Of a stretch of DNA of 64,000 nucleotides, positions 23,923-31,349 are shown one piece after another. The position numbers and the translations under genes are program-made. The stretch lies in NCBI GenBank assembly GCA_934597175.1, contig CAKTQR010000003.1:1-64000 (forward strand), read 5' to 3'. The stretch comes from an uncultured Oscillospiraceae bacterium. GTDB lineage: Bacteria; Bacillota; Clostridia; Oscillospirales; Oscillospiraceae. Position 1 is the stretch's first letter. Each line of letters opens with the position of its first letter. The notes below the pieces were generated by a model. It saw only the letters and a program-made list of their open reading frames with translations, was not told where the DNA came from and did no database searches.

Positions 23923-25992
23923 TTATTTATTCGTGGTGTCGTCGGGGATGATGTCGTAGGTGGGCATTATCTCGATGGATATCTTGTCCTTTGAAAGGTC
24001 AAGGCTGCGGGTTATCTCGTCCGGGCCGATGATGAACGAGAAGGTCTGGATGCCGTAGTTTTTAAGCTCATAGCCCCACATACGGTCAATGTCGCTTGCG
24101 ACGAGCTGGCCGTTCACGGTGACACGGATGATGTACGAGCGCAGCTTTATATCGCCGCCGGTCCGGTTGATGTACTTCGTGCGGATAACAAGGTCGCTGC
24201 CCTTGGTGAAGGCTTCCGTCACGGTGATGGGGAGCTTCGACACGGTGCTGACGCTGGTGTCGGTGCTGTATACCGGCTGTCCGTCGTCGGGCGTGAAGTA
24301 TGCGCCGTCGTAGTAGCAGCTCAGGCCGATGGCATCGGCGTACAGCGTCCTCGACGACAGGGTCTTGGCCCTGTAGATCTTGACCTCGTTCGGGTTGGAG
24401 ATGACGAAGGTGTTGGGGATGAGCACCGCCTTGTCCTTGGTAAAGCACAGCGAATTGTAAGTTCCGCCGGTCATGAGTGCGATCCTCGTAAGGCCGTTTT
24501 CGTCCATGGAGTAGATGTTGCGGTTTTTGGAGGACATGCAGTAGACCGTGTCCTCATACTTGTACAGCGAGCGGAAGCCGGAGTTCGTCGCCGAGGGGAA
24601 CTCGCCCTGCGTGTAGATAACGCCCGGGCACTGCAGGCTCATTGCGTAGAACTTGGAGTCATAATTGCCGTCGGCGTCATAGGCAAGGAAGTAGATGGTG
24701 TGGCCGTCGTAGAAGCTGGTGTTTATATCGACCGAGGACACCTTGCTTATCTTGCCGTCGGCGATGTTGTACGAGAAAAGATTTGTCGCACCGTCAACGC
24801 CGAGCTTGAAGTAGATTCTGCCGTTCCAGCCATAGGGGGTAAAGGCACTTGCCTCGGCGTAGGTATAGTTCTTGTGGATGGCGGTGAAGCTGCCGTTTGC
24901 GATCTTGCCGAAGTCGTAGAGATAGCCTGCGGGCTTGTCGGCATAGGTGGTGAACAAAAGTGCGTAAATGCTGCCGTTATAGAAGCAGTAGCTCTCGACG
25001 ATGCTGCCGTGGTAAACGGTGGTGACCTTTTCGTCGGCAGGGTCGTAGCACATCAGCGAGCCGCTGGCAGTGCCGACGGTCGCACGGCAGAAGTAGACCT
25101 TGCCGTTGTAGGTGCTGATGTTGTTCATGTACTCGCCCTCGTTGCAGGTGTAGAGCACGGTGTGGTTATCGTTCATGTCCGTCAGGTACAGGGAGTATAC
25201 CTGCGTCTGGGGGTCGGTGTAGTTTTTGTAGATAGCGTAGTAATCGCTGCCGATCTGGACGGCGATGCTGTCGTTTTCGAGGTTTGCCTGATACGGCTCC
25301 ATCGACAGGTTGGCCTTCGAGTCGTGGCCGAGGCGCACGGCGGGGACGACGAGCCTTGCCGTAACGGCGGCAAGCTGCGCACGGGTGGTGTACTCGCTGC
25401 CCTTAAATTCGTTGTTCTCCATGCCGTTCATGATGCCGGCGGCGTACATTTTTTTAACGGAGCTCAGGGCGTAGGACGGGATGCTCGACTCGTCGGCGAT
25501 CTTAAGATCGCTTATCGCAGCGGTGTCGGCCTCGTCGAGCAGGCGGCTGAAGATGTACGCAAGGTCGTTGCGGGTGATGCCGGCCTCGTCAAGACGGCTG
25601 AGTCTCGGGCAGGTGCTCGGCAGCAGGTCGTTTTCGACGCAGTAGTCGTAGTAGGCCGAGTACCAATACTCGCCGGTCTCGCTGTTATCGAGGGCATAAC
25701 CGTTGTATGCCGAGTGCACACGGGCGGCGATGGTCACGGCGTGCGACCATGTGACGGTCTCCTCCGGGCCGAAGGTGCCGTCGGGGTAGCCGATCATGAT
25801 GCCTCTGTCGTAGCAGATCTTTATGCCGGAGTAGCCCCAATGGTTGCTCACAAGATCGCTGTAGGTATATCTGCCCATGTCGGCGATCTTCTCAAATGCG
25901 TTGAGCCCACGGCCGGGCGCAGCAAAAGCGCCGAGCGTCAAAAGGCTCGCAAAGATAAGCACGAACGCAATAAATCTTGTAAACTTCTTCAT
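23923..25992 (-). CDS. Secreted SLH-domain protein with beta-propeller-like region
   Basis: A 689-residue surface protein. The signal peptide is MKKFTRFIAFVLIFASLL to AFA-A. Three S-layer homology repeats cover about residues 40-220 (first: VSNHWGYSGIKICYDRGIMI then GYPDGTFGPEETVTWSHAV), which anchor proteins to pyruvylated wall polymers. The long Tyr/Asn-rich region about 230-560 has repeated 'NGKVYF / YNGSIYAL / EDTVYCMSS' strands like DUF5050 propellers. A beta-sandwich-like C-terminus completes it. The SD GGAGGTCTTTAT precedes ATG. Ligand unknown. Confidence 0.85.
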   Translation of the reverse strand: MKKFTRFIAFVLIFASLLTLGAFAAPGRGLNAFEKIADMGRYTYSDLVSNHWGYSGIKICYDRGIMIGYPDGTFGPEETVTWSHAVTIAARVHSAYNGYALDNSETGEYWYSAYYDYCVENDLLPSTCPRLSRLDEAGITRNDLAYIFSRLLDEADTAAISDLKIADESSIPSYALSSVKKMYAAGIMNGMENNEFKGSEYTTRAQLAAVTARLVVPAVRLGHDSKANLSMEPYQANLENDSIAVQIGSDYYAIYKNYTDPQTQVYSLYLTDMNDNHTVLYTCNEGEYMNNISTYNGKVYFCRATVGTASGSLMCYDPADEKVTTVYHGSIVESYCFYNGSIYALLFTTYADKPAGYLYDFGKIANGSFTAIHKNYTYAEASAFTPYGWNGRIYFKLGVDGATNLFSYNIADGKISKVSSVDINTSFYDGHTIYFLAYDADGNYDSKFYAMSLQCPGVIYTQGEFPSATNSGFRSLYKYEDTVYCMSSKNRNIYSMDENGLTRIALMTGGTYNSLCFTKDKAVLIPNTFVISNPNEVKIYRAKTLSSRTLYADAIGLSCYYDGAYFTPDDGQPVYSTDTSVSTVSKLPITVTEAFTKGSDLVIRTKYINRTGGDIKLRSYIIRVTVNGQLVASDIDRMWGYELKNYGIQTFSFIIGPDEITRSLDLSKDKISIEIMPTYDIIPDDTTNK

Positions 25993-26169
25993 ATAAAGAC
26001 CTCCGGTCGGACTGCGGCTAACGCCGGTTACAATTCGGTATCAGTTCAAATTATATCAAGTCGCCGCAGGTTTTGCAATAGAAAAATGTAATAAAGTAGA
26101 TAAATAAATTGTCTAAACGCCGCAAACGGCACTGTCGAGGCCCGTCGGGCAAAAAATCACGGCGGGGTA

Positions 26170-26198
26170 TTGACTTGATGCATCTGTTGTGGTATTAT
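26170..26198 (+). promoter_or_regulatory. Promoter of the initiator tRNA
   Basis: TTGACT (26170-26175), 17-bp spacer, TATTAT (26193-26198). Confidence 0.8.
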
Positions 26199-26223
26199 AT
26201 ATAAGCTCTAAGGAGCAAAATAT

Positions 26224-26300
<77 letters not shown>

Positions 26301-26301
26301 A

Positions 26302-26327
26302 AAAACCGCCTAATTCAGGCGGTTTTT
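26302..26327 (+). terminator. Terminator of tRNA-fMet
   Basis: AAAACCGCC-TAATTCA-GGCGGTTTTTCTT directly after the CCA end. Confidence 0.88.
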
Positions 26328-26344
26328 CTTATTTTTACGAACTT

Positions 26345-26500
26345 GTTAAGAATTTGGGCAAGGCGGGTGCGAAAAGCTTGCAGTGCACCGATAGGTTGAT
26401 GGACCAACTAAACTCTAGTGTGCAGTAACCGGTCGGGCTACCGCAATTACGACCAGCAATAGCGTGAGTGCGTATTGAAAAACCGGTCGGGATGGCGCAA
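26345..26500 (+). repeat. Family A dispersed repeat, copy 8 (distal block only)
   Basis: Contains GCGGGTGCGAAAAGCTTGCA, GTGCACCGATAGGTTGATGG, ACTAAACTCTAGTGTGCAG and two ACCGGTCGGG units, but neither the palindrome nor the CCACCC core. Confidence 0.65.
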
Positions 26501-26538
26501 TTGCGACTAAATCAGCAGAGAGTTCTCTGCTAAAAAAG

Positions 26539-26574
26539 ACCATTTTTGAGCACCTCGGTGCTCAAAAATGGTCT
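26539..26574 (-). terminator. Terminator overlapping the end of the GntR gene
   Basis: GACCATTTTTGAGCACC-TC-GGTGCTCAAAAATGGTC is a perfect 17-bp-arm hairpin. Its right arm contains the last codons of the leftward GntR gene. Confidence 0.75.
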
Positions 26575-27272
26575 ATCAGCTCGTAGCGTTCGATGCTGTC
26601 TCGGGAGACATGGAGGTGGCGCTTGGTAACAGCGGCGGCTAGGTCACCGTCGCCGAGCCTGAGAATGTCGCAGATGAGGCGATGGTCGGTGTCGACGGTG
26701 TTGAAAAATCCCTCGGGGCGGCTATACAAAAGGCAGCCTCGGAAGCGCCACACCTCGTACTTGTGCTCCTCGTACAGGCTGGATATCAGCCTGTTGCCGG
26801 ACGCCCTGACCACGCCGTAATGAAACGCCATCTCCTGGTCGAGCAGCTTTGTGAAGCCGAAATCCTTGCCGCTGACATACGCCTCCTGGTACAGCGCCGT
26901 GAGCCTGTCGGAGATGCGGTAGAGCTCCTCGAGCTGCTCGGGCTTGATGTTCCGGGCGGCCTTTTTGGCGGCAAAGGGCTCGATCATCATGGTGAAATCG
27001 CAGATTTCCTTATAATACTCGGGGTCAAAATCGGAGACATAGTAGCGGTTGTTCGTTATCTTGGCAAAGCGGCGGTCGACGAGCTTTTCAAGCGCCGCCT
27101 TGACCGGCGAGCGGCTGATAGAAAGCTCCTGCGATATCGCATTTTCGCTTATCCTCGTGCCCGGGTGCAGCCTGAAGCTTATAATATCACGCAGCAGCAG
27201 CTCGTAAACGATGTCGCTCAGCGGCAGAAAGGGGTTGCTGCTGCGAATTTTGTTGAACTTTTTGATATCCAT
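26562..27272 (-). CDS. GntR-family regulator, FadR/FCD subgroup
   Basis: A 236-residue DNA-binding repressor/activator. The N-terminal GntR winged helix (FRLHPGTRISENAISQELSI, then SRSPVKAALEKLVDRRFAKI) is followed by an all-helical FCD ligand domain with the metal-ligand-like pattern DQEMAFHYGVVRASGN and DTDHRLICD. FCD members respond to organic acids or sugars. The SD CAGGAGGATGTTCT precedes ATG 27272. The adjacent genes form a toxin-antitoxin-like operon transcribed toward it, so its own target is not evident from context. Confidence 0.88.
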   Translation of the reverse strand: MDIKKFNKIRSSNPFLPLSDIVYELLLRDIISFRLHPGTRISENAISQELSISRSPVKAALEKLVDRRFAKITNNRYYVSDFDPEYYKEICDFTMMIEPFAAKKAARNIKPEQLEELYRISDRLTALYQEAYVSGKDFGFTKLLDQEMAFHYGVVRASGNRLISSLYEEHKYEVWRFRGCLLYSRPEGFFNTVDTDHRLICDILRLGDGDLAAAVTKRHLHVSRDSIERYELIDHF

Positions 27273-27422
27273 AGAACATCCTCCTGGGACAAGTTGACGG
27301 GTGTCGAACTCAAAGGGTCAACGGATATTATGATATCGGTTTTTCGGGCAATAGTCAAGGGCTGTGCGGCATAATGCACGAGGGGTATTAATCGTTGTAA
27401 TAATTTCTTTCGGGTTTATCTA

Positions 27423-27848
27423 TCATTCTTGGTTTTTGGGCACAACCGCAGGCGCAAGGACAATTGGTGTTTGTCCGTATGCAGATGTTATTTCTGCAAT
27501 CAATAGCGAAATCCTGCTCATGAGATTTCCCAGCACGAATTGTCCGTTTTCTTGGAACTCTGCCGCCAAGTTGATTTTGCTCCAGTTATACTCATCAATT
27601 CTATCATTTTTCAGCCTAAGAATTGCGCCATAAGAGACTGATAGGTCGAACAATTCCTCGGGCTCAAATTTCAGTGAACGCTTTACTGTCAATTTTACTA
27701 TTGCGCCATTAACACTGACCTCAATAGCATCTATGCAGTTCAAAGAATAGTTTTGGACTTGTTCTTCCTTATCAATCCTGTTATATGAAATTGAGTCCAA
27801 ATAGTATCTTTGCTCAGATTCAAAGTATTCAGGTAAATTTCCAATCAC
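27423..27848 (-). CDS. SecB-like chaperone of a probable toxin-antitoxin-chaperone module
   Basis: A 141-residue protein. The mixed beta-strand core (SLNCIDAIEVSVNGAIVKLT) and C-terminal SRISLLIAEITSAYGQTPIV-LAP resemble the SecB fold's last helix and Pro-containing tail. It starts at GTG 27848, forming a GTGA overlap with the HicB-like stop, with GGAGGGAGTG upstream, so it is translated together with the antitoxin. In TAC systems a solitary SecB-like chaperone folds an unstable antitoxin. Homology is remote, and the call rests partly on operon context. Confidence 0.6.
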   Translation of the reverse strand: MIGNLPEYFESEQRYYLDSISYNRIDKEEQVQNYSLNCIDAIEVSVNGAIVKLTVKRSLKFEPEELFDLSVSYGAILRLKNDRIDEYNWSKINLAAEFQENGQFVLGNLMSRISLLIAEITSAYGQTPIVLAPAVVPKNQE

Positions 27849-28342
27849 GACTTCACACTCCCTCCGATAAAATTCACTTTCACGCTTTGTCCGTTTTGAA
27901 AATATTCTGCATTCCAGCTCGGCATGCTAGTATTCGTATTATAGCTATACTCCGATATCGGCAAAACATATACCGTTTCACTTGTACGGAGATTCTCGGC
28001 GCTATCTCCCGATACATACTCCTGAATTGCTTTTTCAACAGACGCATTTAAGGTATCTCCGTTTTTAAATGCAAAACTCGCTAGTTGCTTATGCAGTTCC
28101 GGACTAATTCTTACATTGAATGTTCCTTTATACTCTCTGTCCGGCGCTTTCCCAACTTCCGCACAAAAATCTAGATAGTCATCAACCGCTTCTTGAAACG
28201 CTTTTTCAACTTCCTTGACACTTTCGCATTCAAAGTTAACTAAATCGTTGATACCTTCAATTTTACCCCTTAGCGCCATATCCTCGGTTGAAAACTCAAC
28301 TTTCGTATGGTAGCCTTTGTATTCTAACACATTCTTCTCCAT
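27845..28342 (-). CDS. hicB: HicB-family antitoxin with C-terminal extension
   Basis: A 165-residue antitoxin: an N-terminal HicB degraded-RNase-H fold (YKGYHTKVEFSTEDMALRGK), EVEKAFQEAVDDYLDFC, then a ribbon-helix-helix DNA-binding segment (FNVRISPELHKQLASFA). About 50 further residues follow (from SGDSAENLRT; aromatic cluster MPSWNAEYFQNGQ). That tail is longer than plain HicB and is where a chaperone-addiction sequence would lie. It starts 2 nt after the toxin stop with AGGAGA upstream. It probably represses the operon through the 28627-28647 palindrome. Confidence 0.83.
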   Translation of the reverse strand: MEKNVLEYKGYHTKVEFSTEDMALRGKIEGINDLVNFECESVKEVEKAFQEAVDDYLDFCAEVGKAPDREYKGTFNVRISPELHKQLASFAFKNGDTLNASVEKAIQEYVSGDSAENLRTSETVYVLPISEYSYNTNTSMPSWNAEYFQNGQSVKVNFIGGSVKS

Positions 28343-28344
28343 TC

Positions 28345-28602
28345 TTACAGCTCTCCTAGGCAAATTAAAAACTCCACTAAATCTCTGACTGCTCCGGGCT
28401 TCATGACATCATCGGGATGAGGCTTATGCAGTAAAATGACCTTCTGGTCTTTTTCTCTGTAAAACTTAACCCTTGAACCCGATGTCTTTCCTTTTTGAAA
28501 TTCTTCAAATCCCAATTGGGACAGCAATTTCTTTGCTTCTGTATAGGTATAATCCTTAGGCTTTGATTTTATTCTATCCTTAGCTTTTTCAGATTTGCTC
28601 AT
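28345..28602 (-). CDS. hicA: HicA-family toxin (mRNA interferase)
   Basis: An 85-residue basic protein with the small double-stranded-RNA-binding-like HicA fold. Visible are SQLGFEEFQKGKTSGSRVKF and ILLHKPHPDDVMKPGAVRDL; the SGSR and HKPHP blocks characterise a Firmicutes HicA subgroup in which the active His is likely in HKPHP rather than the usual GSHH. ATG 28602 has GGGAGGTGG upstream. It is the first gene of the hicA-hicB-chaperone operon. Expected action is cleavage of mRNA until neutralised by HicB. Confidence 0.83.
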   Translation of the reverse strand: MSKSEKAKDRIKSKPKDYTYTEAKKLLSQLGFEEFQKGKTSGSRVKFYREKDQKVILLHKPHPDDVMKPGAVRDLVEFLICLGEL

Positions 28603-28626
28603 TAACCCGGCCCACCTCCCGCATAT

Positions 28627-28675
28627 TGCAACTATTATACAGTTGCAGAATAACACACTTCTTATAATCTGTCAA
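28627..28675 (-). promoter_or_regulatory. Promoter and palindromic operator of the hicAB operon
   Basis: On the minus strand: TTGACA (28675-28670), 17-bp spacer, TATTCT (28652-28647). Abutting it is the inverted repeat TGCAACT-ATTATAC-AGTTGCA (28627-28647), which a dimeric HicB could bind to shut the promoter. Confidence 0.75.
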
Positions 28676-28704
28676 GTCGGCTGCCGGTATATACCTTTTC
28701 CCCT

Positions 28705-28733
28705 TTGCAAGCAACCGTCCTTTATGCTATACT
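28705..28733 (+). promoter_or_regulatory. Promoter of the GIY-YIG gene
   Basis: TTGCAA (28705-28710), 17-bp spacer, TATACT (28728-28733), divergent from the hicAB promoter. Confidence 0.8.
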
Positions 28734-28774
28734 TGCAACAGATGGTCAAATTTAATCTATTAGGTGAGGATAGT

Positions 28775-29617
28775 ATGTCTTTTAGCAAAACGATACAGAT
28801 GTATATTTTTGACGGTAATCCTAACGGACGGATCATGTGCGAGCTGTCGAATTGGAATGGTCGTGTATATAAAATTTCAAGAAATGAGCTCTCCGAATTT
28901 TCTCAAAGAGAGGATGCCGAAAATACCGGAGTTTATTTCTTGTTTGGCAAAAGCGAAGACAATAGCGACACTGTGTACATCGGTGAAGCCGAGCGAATGT
29001 TTTCAAGGCTGAAGCAGCATCTGAGGGATTCCGAGTATTGGAGCGATTGCATTGCTGTTATCAGCAAGGATAACTTGCTTAATAAGGCTCATGTCAAATA
29101 TCTTGAGAACAAGTTCTATTTGTTGGCTCAAAGCTCGGGCAGAGCCGGTATTATAAACAGCACCGTCCCGACTTGTTCGTCCATATCCGAGTATGACGAA
29201 GCCATGCTTGAAGAATTTATCAGCAATGCAAAATTGCTTGTAAACACGCTTGGTTACAAGGTGTTTGATACTATTGATGATTCTGCTGCTGTGTTAGATC
29301 AAGCAGAGCCCTATTTTTATACCAAGACCGCCAGGGGCGCAGATGCAAAGGGGCTGATAGTGGCCGATGGATTTGCCGTAATGAAAGGATCTTTAATTGC
29401 TTCCTCAACCGTTCCGAGCATGTCGGAAAGCCTAAAAAAACTCCGCAGCTCCTTGTTGGAAAAAGGCATAGTAGACGAAAACATGATGTTTACACGAGAT
29501 CACATTTTTTCAAGCCCGTCGCTTGCCGCCTCGGTCGTACAGGGGCGCAGTGCAAATGGAAGAACCGAGTGGAAGAATGCTGAGCACAAATCAATAAAGG
29601 ACATTGAGGAATCATAA
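28775..29617 (+). CDS. GIY-YIG nuclease-domain protein with DUF4357-like C-terminus
   Basis: A 280-residue protein. A leader of about 45 residues precedes GVYFLFGKSEDNSDTVYIGE, the GIY-YIG core (here GVY and VYIG), followed by RMFSRLKQH with the conserved Arg and KYLENKFYLLAQ with the catalytic-type Glu. The C-terminal part (YTKTARGADAKGLIVADGF, then AASVVQGRSANGRTEW) is a typical DUF4357. Such proteins are frequent in defence and mobile regions; the exact role is unproven. ATG 28775 follows GGTGAGG. AT-richer than the backbone, like the hicAB operon it diverges from. Confidence 0.85.
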   Translation: MSFSKTIQMYIFDGNPNGRIMCELSNWNGRVYKISRNELSEFSQREDAENTGVYFLFGKSEDNSDTVYIGEAERMFSRLKQHLRDSEYWSDCIAVISKDNLLNKAHVKYLENKFYLLAQSSGRAGIINSTVPTCSSISEYDEAMLEEFISNAKLLVNTLGYKVFDTIDDSAAVLDQAEPYFYTKTARGADAKGLIVADGFAVMKGSLIASSTVPSMSESLKKLRSSLLEKGIVDENMMFTRDHIFSSPSLAASVVQGRSANGRTEWKNAEHKSIKDIEES

Positions 29618-29655
29618 ACAACGCTATCAAGCTTTTGCTTGATAGCGTTGTTTTT
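29617..29655 (+). terminator. Terminator of the GIY-YIG gene
   Basis: AACAACGCTATCAAGC-TTTT-GCTTGATAGCGTTGTTTTT, overlapping the stop codon. Confidence 0.92.
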
Positions 29656-29674
29656 CGCAAAAAGGTCAAGGATT

Positions 29675-29909
29675 TCAGCGCTTACTTATATATTTCCAAT
29701 TGAGCAGAAATGCGGAGTTTGTAATAACCAGCACCGAGCCTGCGTTGTGGACGAGGGCGATATTTGCCGCATCGACGGCGACATAGGTGGCGGTGCAGCC
29801 GGTCGCTATCTGCGCATTGGCGCTCTCGGGCACGGTAGACTCCAAACCCTGCTCACAGAGAAGCTCGGGGTCGCCCGCAAGGACGGCTTTGCCCTCGGCG
29901 GCGGGCTGT
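29675..29909 (-). pseudogene. Remnant of a heavy-metal P-type ATPase
   Basis: The frame reads AAEGKAVLAGDPELLCEQG, then GCTATYVAVD, which fits the nucleotide-binding domain of HMA-type ATPases (the vlvGn..ll.e.g pattern and Tx-yVAxD). It jumps at once to LVHNAGSVLVITNSAFLLNW-K, which fits the extreme C-terminal helix. The P-domain and last membrane helices between them are missing, as is everything upstream. A decayed metal exporter gene is the best explanation. Confidence 0.55.
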
Positions 29910-29916
29910 CAACCGT

Positions 29917-30094
29917 TCACCAGCTAAGCGGCATTTCCACGAGCTCCGGCGACTGCGGGTTGCCGATGAACGCCTTGACCTGGTCGAGCGCCGGAACGGT
30001 GCTGTTGTAGGCGACGAGGTCGAGCAGGCGCACAAGCGCCCCGATGACGCCAACCCCGCCGACCGGACGGAGGGCAACAGACCCGATAAGCACG
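29917..30094 (-). pseudogene. C-terminal fragment of an unidentified membrane protein
   Basis: An open stretch without a start codon reads FVLIGSVALRPVGGVGVIGA, then LVRLLDLVAYNSTVP and IGNPQSPELVEMPLSW-stop. It has one hydrophobic segment and a natural-looking codon pattern, but nothing upstream continues the frame. It sits between the ATPase remnant and a family B repeat, so the 29.66-30.33 kb stretch is a graveyard. Confidence 0.35.
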
Positions 30095-30185
30095 AAAAAA
30101 AGTGAGTCTAAGGACGGACTCAGATGAGGATAATCCGCCCTGTAAAACAGGCTTTTCGCCTTATAGAGGTGCGCACTTCACTTTT

Positions 30186-30330
30186 ACAGGGTGCGCAGCA
30201 GTTTTGAGCGAGTTATTTTTCGTTCAGACAAAACAACAAATCTCCGGCAATACTTTGTGTATTACCGGAGATTTTTGTGAAGTATGGGCGGAAAAGAGCC
30301 GGTCAAAACCGGTTTCTCCTTGTCTGTGCC
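30186..30330 (+). repeat. Family B stem-loop repeat, copy 5
   Basis: Outer arms GTTTTGA (30201-30207) and TCAAAAC (30303-30309). A perfect 10-bp inner stem AAATCTCCGG (30238-30247)/CCGGAGATTT (30265-30274) surrounds CAATACTTTGTGTATTA. The flanks TTTTTCGTTCAGACAAAACA and GAAGTATGGGCGGAAAAG match copies 1 and 3. Confidence 0.65.
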
Positions 30331-30346
30331 CGTCCTCCAATCAGAC

Positions 30347-31207
30347 TCACTTTTTTATCTTATTCAAGAATTCTTCTGCGGGCTTGGACAGGACGGCGTG
30401 GCGCTTCCAGATGAGGGCGTGGCGGCTTTCGAGCGTCGGCTCGAGCCGCCTGAAGCACAGGCCGGAGCCGAGCTGGCTCGGCAAATGGTCATCGGTTATG
30501 AGCACATAGCCCAGACCGCTGCGCACGAACGCCGCCGGGTCGCCGTTTAAGACATTATAGGTCGCCGCAACATTCATGTGCTCAAGATCGGTCTGCGCCC
30601 AATGCTCGATGGTGCGCTGGAGGCCGACCCGCTTGTGCAGAATAAGCGGCACTTTGCGCAGGTCCTCGGGCTTGACGGCGGGCTTCATCGCAAGCTCGCA
30701 ATTTGCGGGCATGACGAGCCCCCACCGGGCACGGTCGTCGAGCGTAACATAGTCGTACTTGACGGCATCGACCGGCTCTAGCAGCACGGCAAAATCGAGG
30801 CTTCCGTGGTCGAGCCGCTCGGCTATCTCGCAGGCGTCGCCGCTGTAGAAATCAAAGCACACATCCGGGTGCTCGGCGTGCAGCTCCGCTGCGGCATGCA
30901 GCACCCTTTTTCCGGGCAGACCGCCTATCGATATCCTGCCGCCGAGCGCCGTGTCGGCGCTGAGCTCCTGCTCGGTCTTTTCCAAAAGCGCCACTATCTC
31001 CTCGGCACGCTTGCGCAGCAAAATGCCGTCATCGGTGAGCGTGAGCTTGCGCTTGCCACGAATGAGAAGCTGCTTTCCGAGCTCCTCCTCCAGCTCCATG
31101 AGCTGCTTTGACAGCGAGGGCTGGGTAATATGCAGGCTTTCGGCAGCACGGGTGATGTTCTCCTCCCGGGCGACCGTCAAAAAATATTTCAAAACACGAA
31201 TATCCAT
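30347..31207 (-). CDS. LysR-family transcriptional regulator
   Basis: A 286-residue regulator: winged helix at the N-terminus (VAREENITRAAESLHITQPS, then LSKQLMELEEELGKQLLIRG) and an effector domain from about residue 90 (GGRISIGGLPGKRVLHAAA). GAGGTGATAATTAC before ATG 31207. It is divergent from a MATE efflux gene across 142 bp, so it may control that gene. It resembles the partial LysR at the right edge of the window within the DNA-binding half. Confidence 0.92.
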   Translation of the reverse strand: MDIRVLKYFLTVAREENITRAAESLHITQPSLSKQLMELEEELGKQLLIRGKRKLTLTDDGILLRKRAEEIVALLEKTEQELSADTALGGRISIGGLPGKRVLHAAAELHAEHPDVCFDFYSGDACEIAERLDHGSLDFAVLLEPVDAVKYDYVTLDDRARWGLVMPANCELAMKPAVKPEDLRKVPLILHKRVGLQRTIEHWAQTDLEHMNVAATYNVLNGDPAAFVRSGLGYVLITDDHLPSQLGSGLCFRRLEPTLESRHALIWKRHAVLSKPAEEFLNKIKK

Positions 31208-31349
31208 GTAATTATCACCTCGTTCGACATTATAACAGATTTTATCATGCCTGTAAACTATGATAGAGTATTCTTTATAAGTATTTGCTATTGAGAAATT
31301 TTATTATTATAATGTTGGCGAAAATTTTGAAACAGAGTTGATATTATAT

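Noticed and set aside
24700..26091. 463-codon open frame on the plus strand opposite the SLH protein gene
   Set aside because: Val/Ala/Gly-rich, no motif, no SD, and it continues past the signal-peptide end and promoter of the real gene.
28595..28774. N-terminal 60-residue extension of the GIY-YIG protein
   Set aside because: It would run through the divergent promoter region; ATG 28775 has GGTGAGG and lies after a good promoter.
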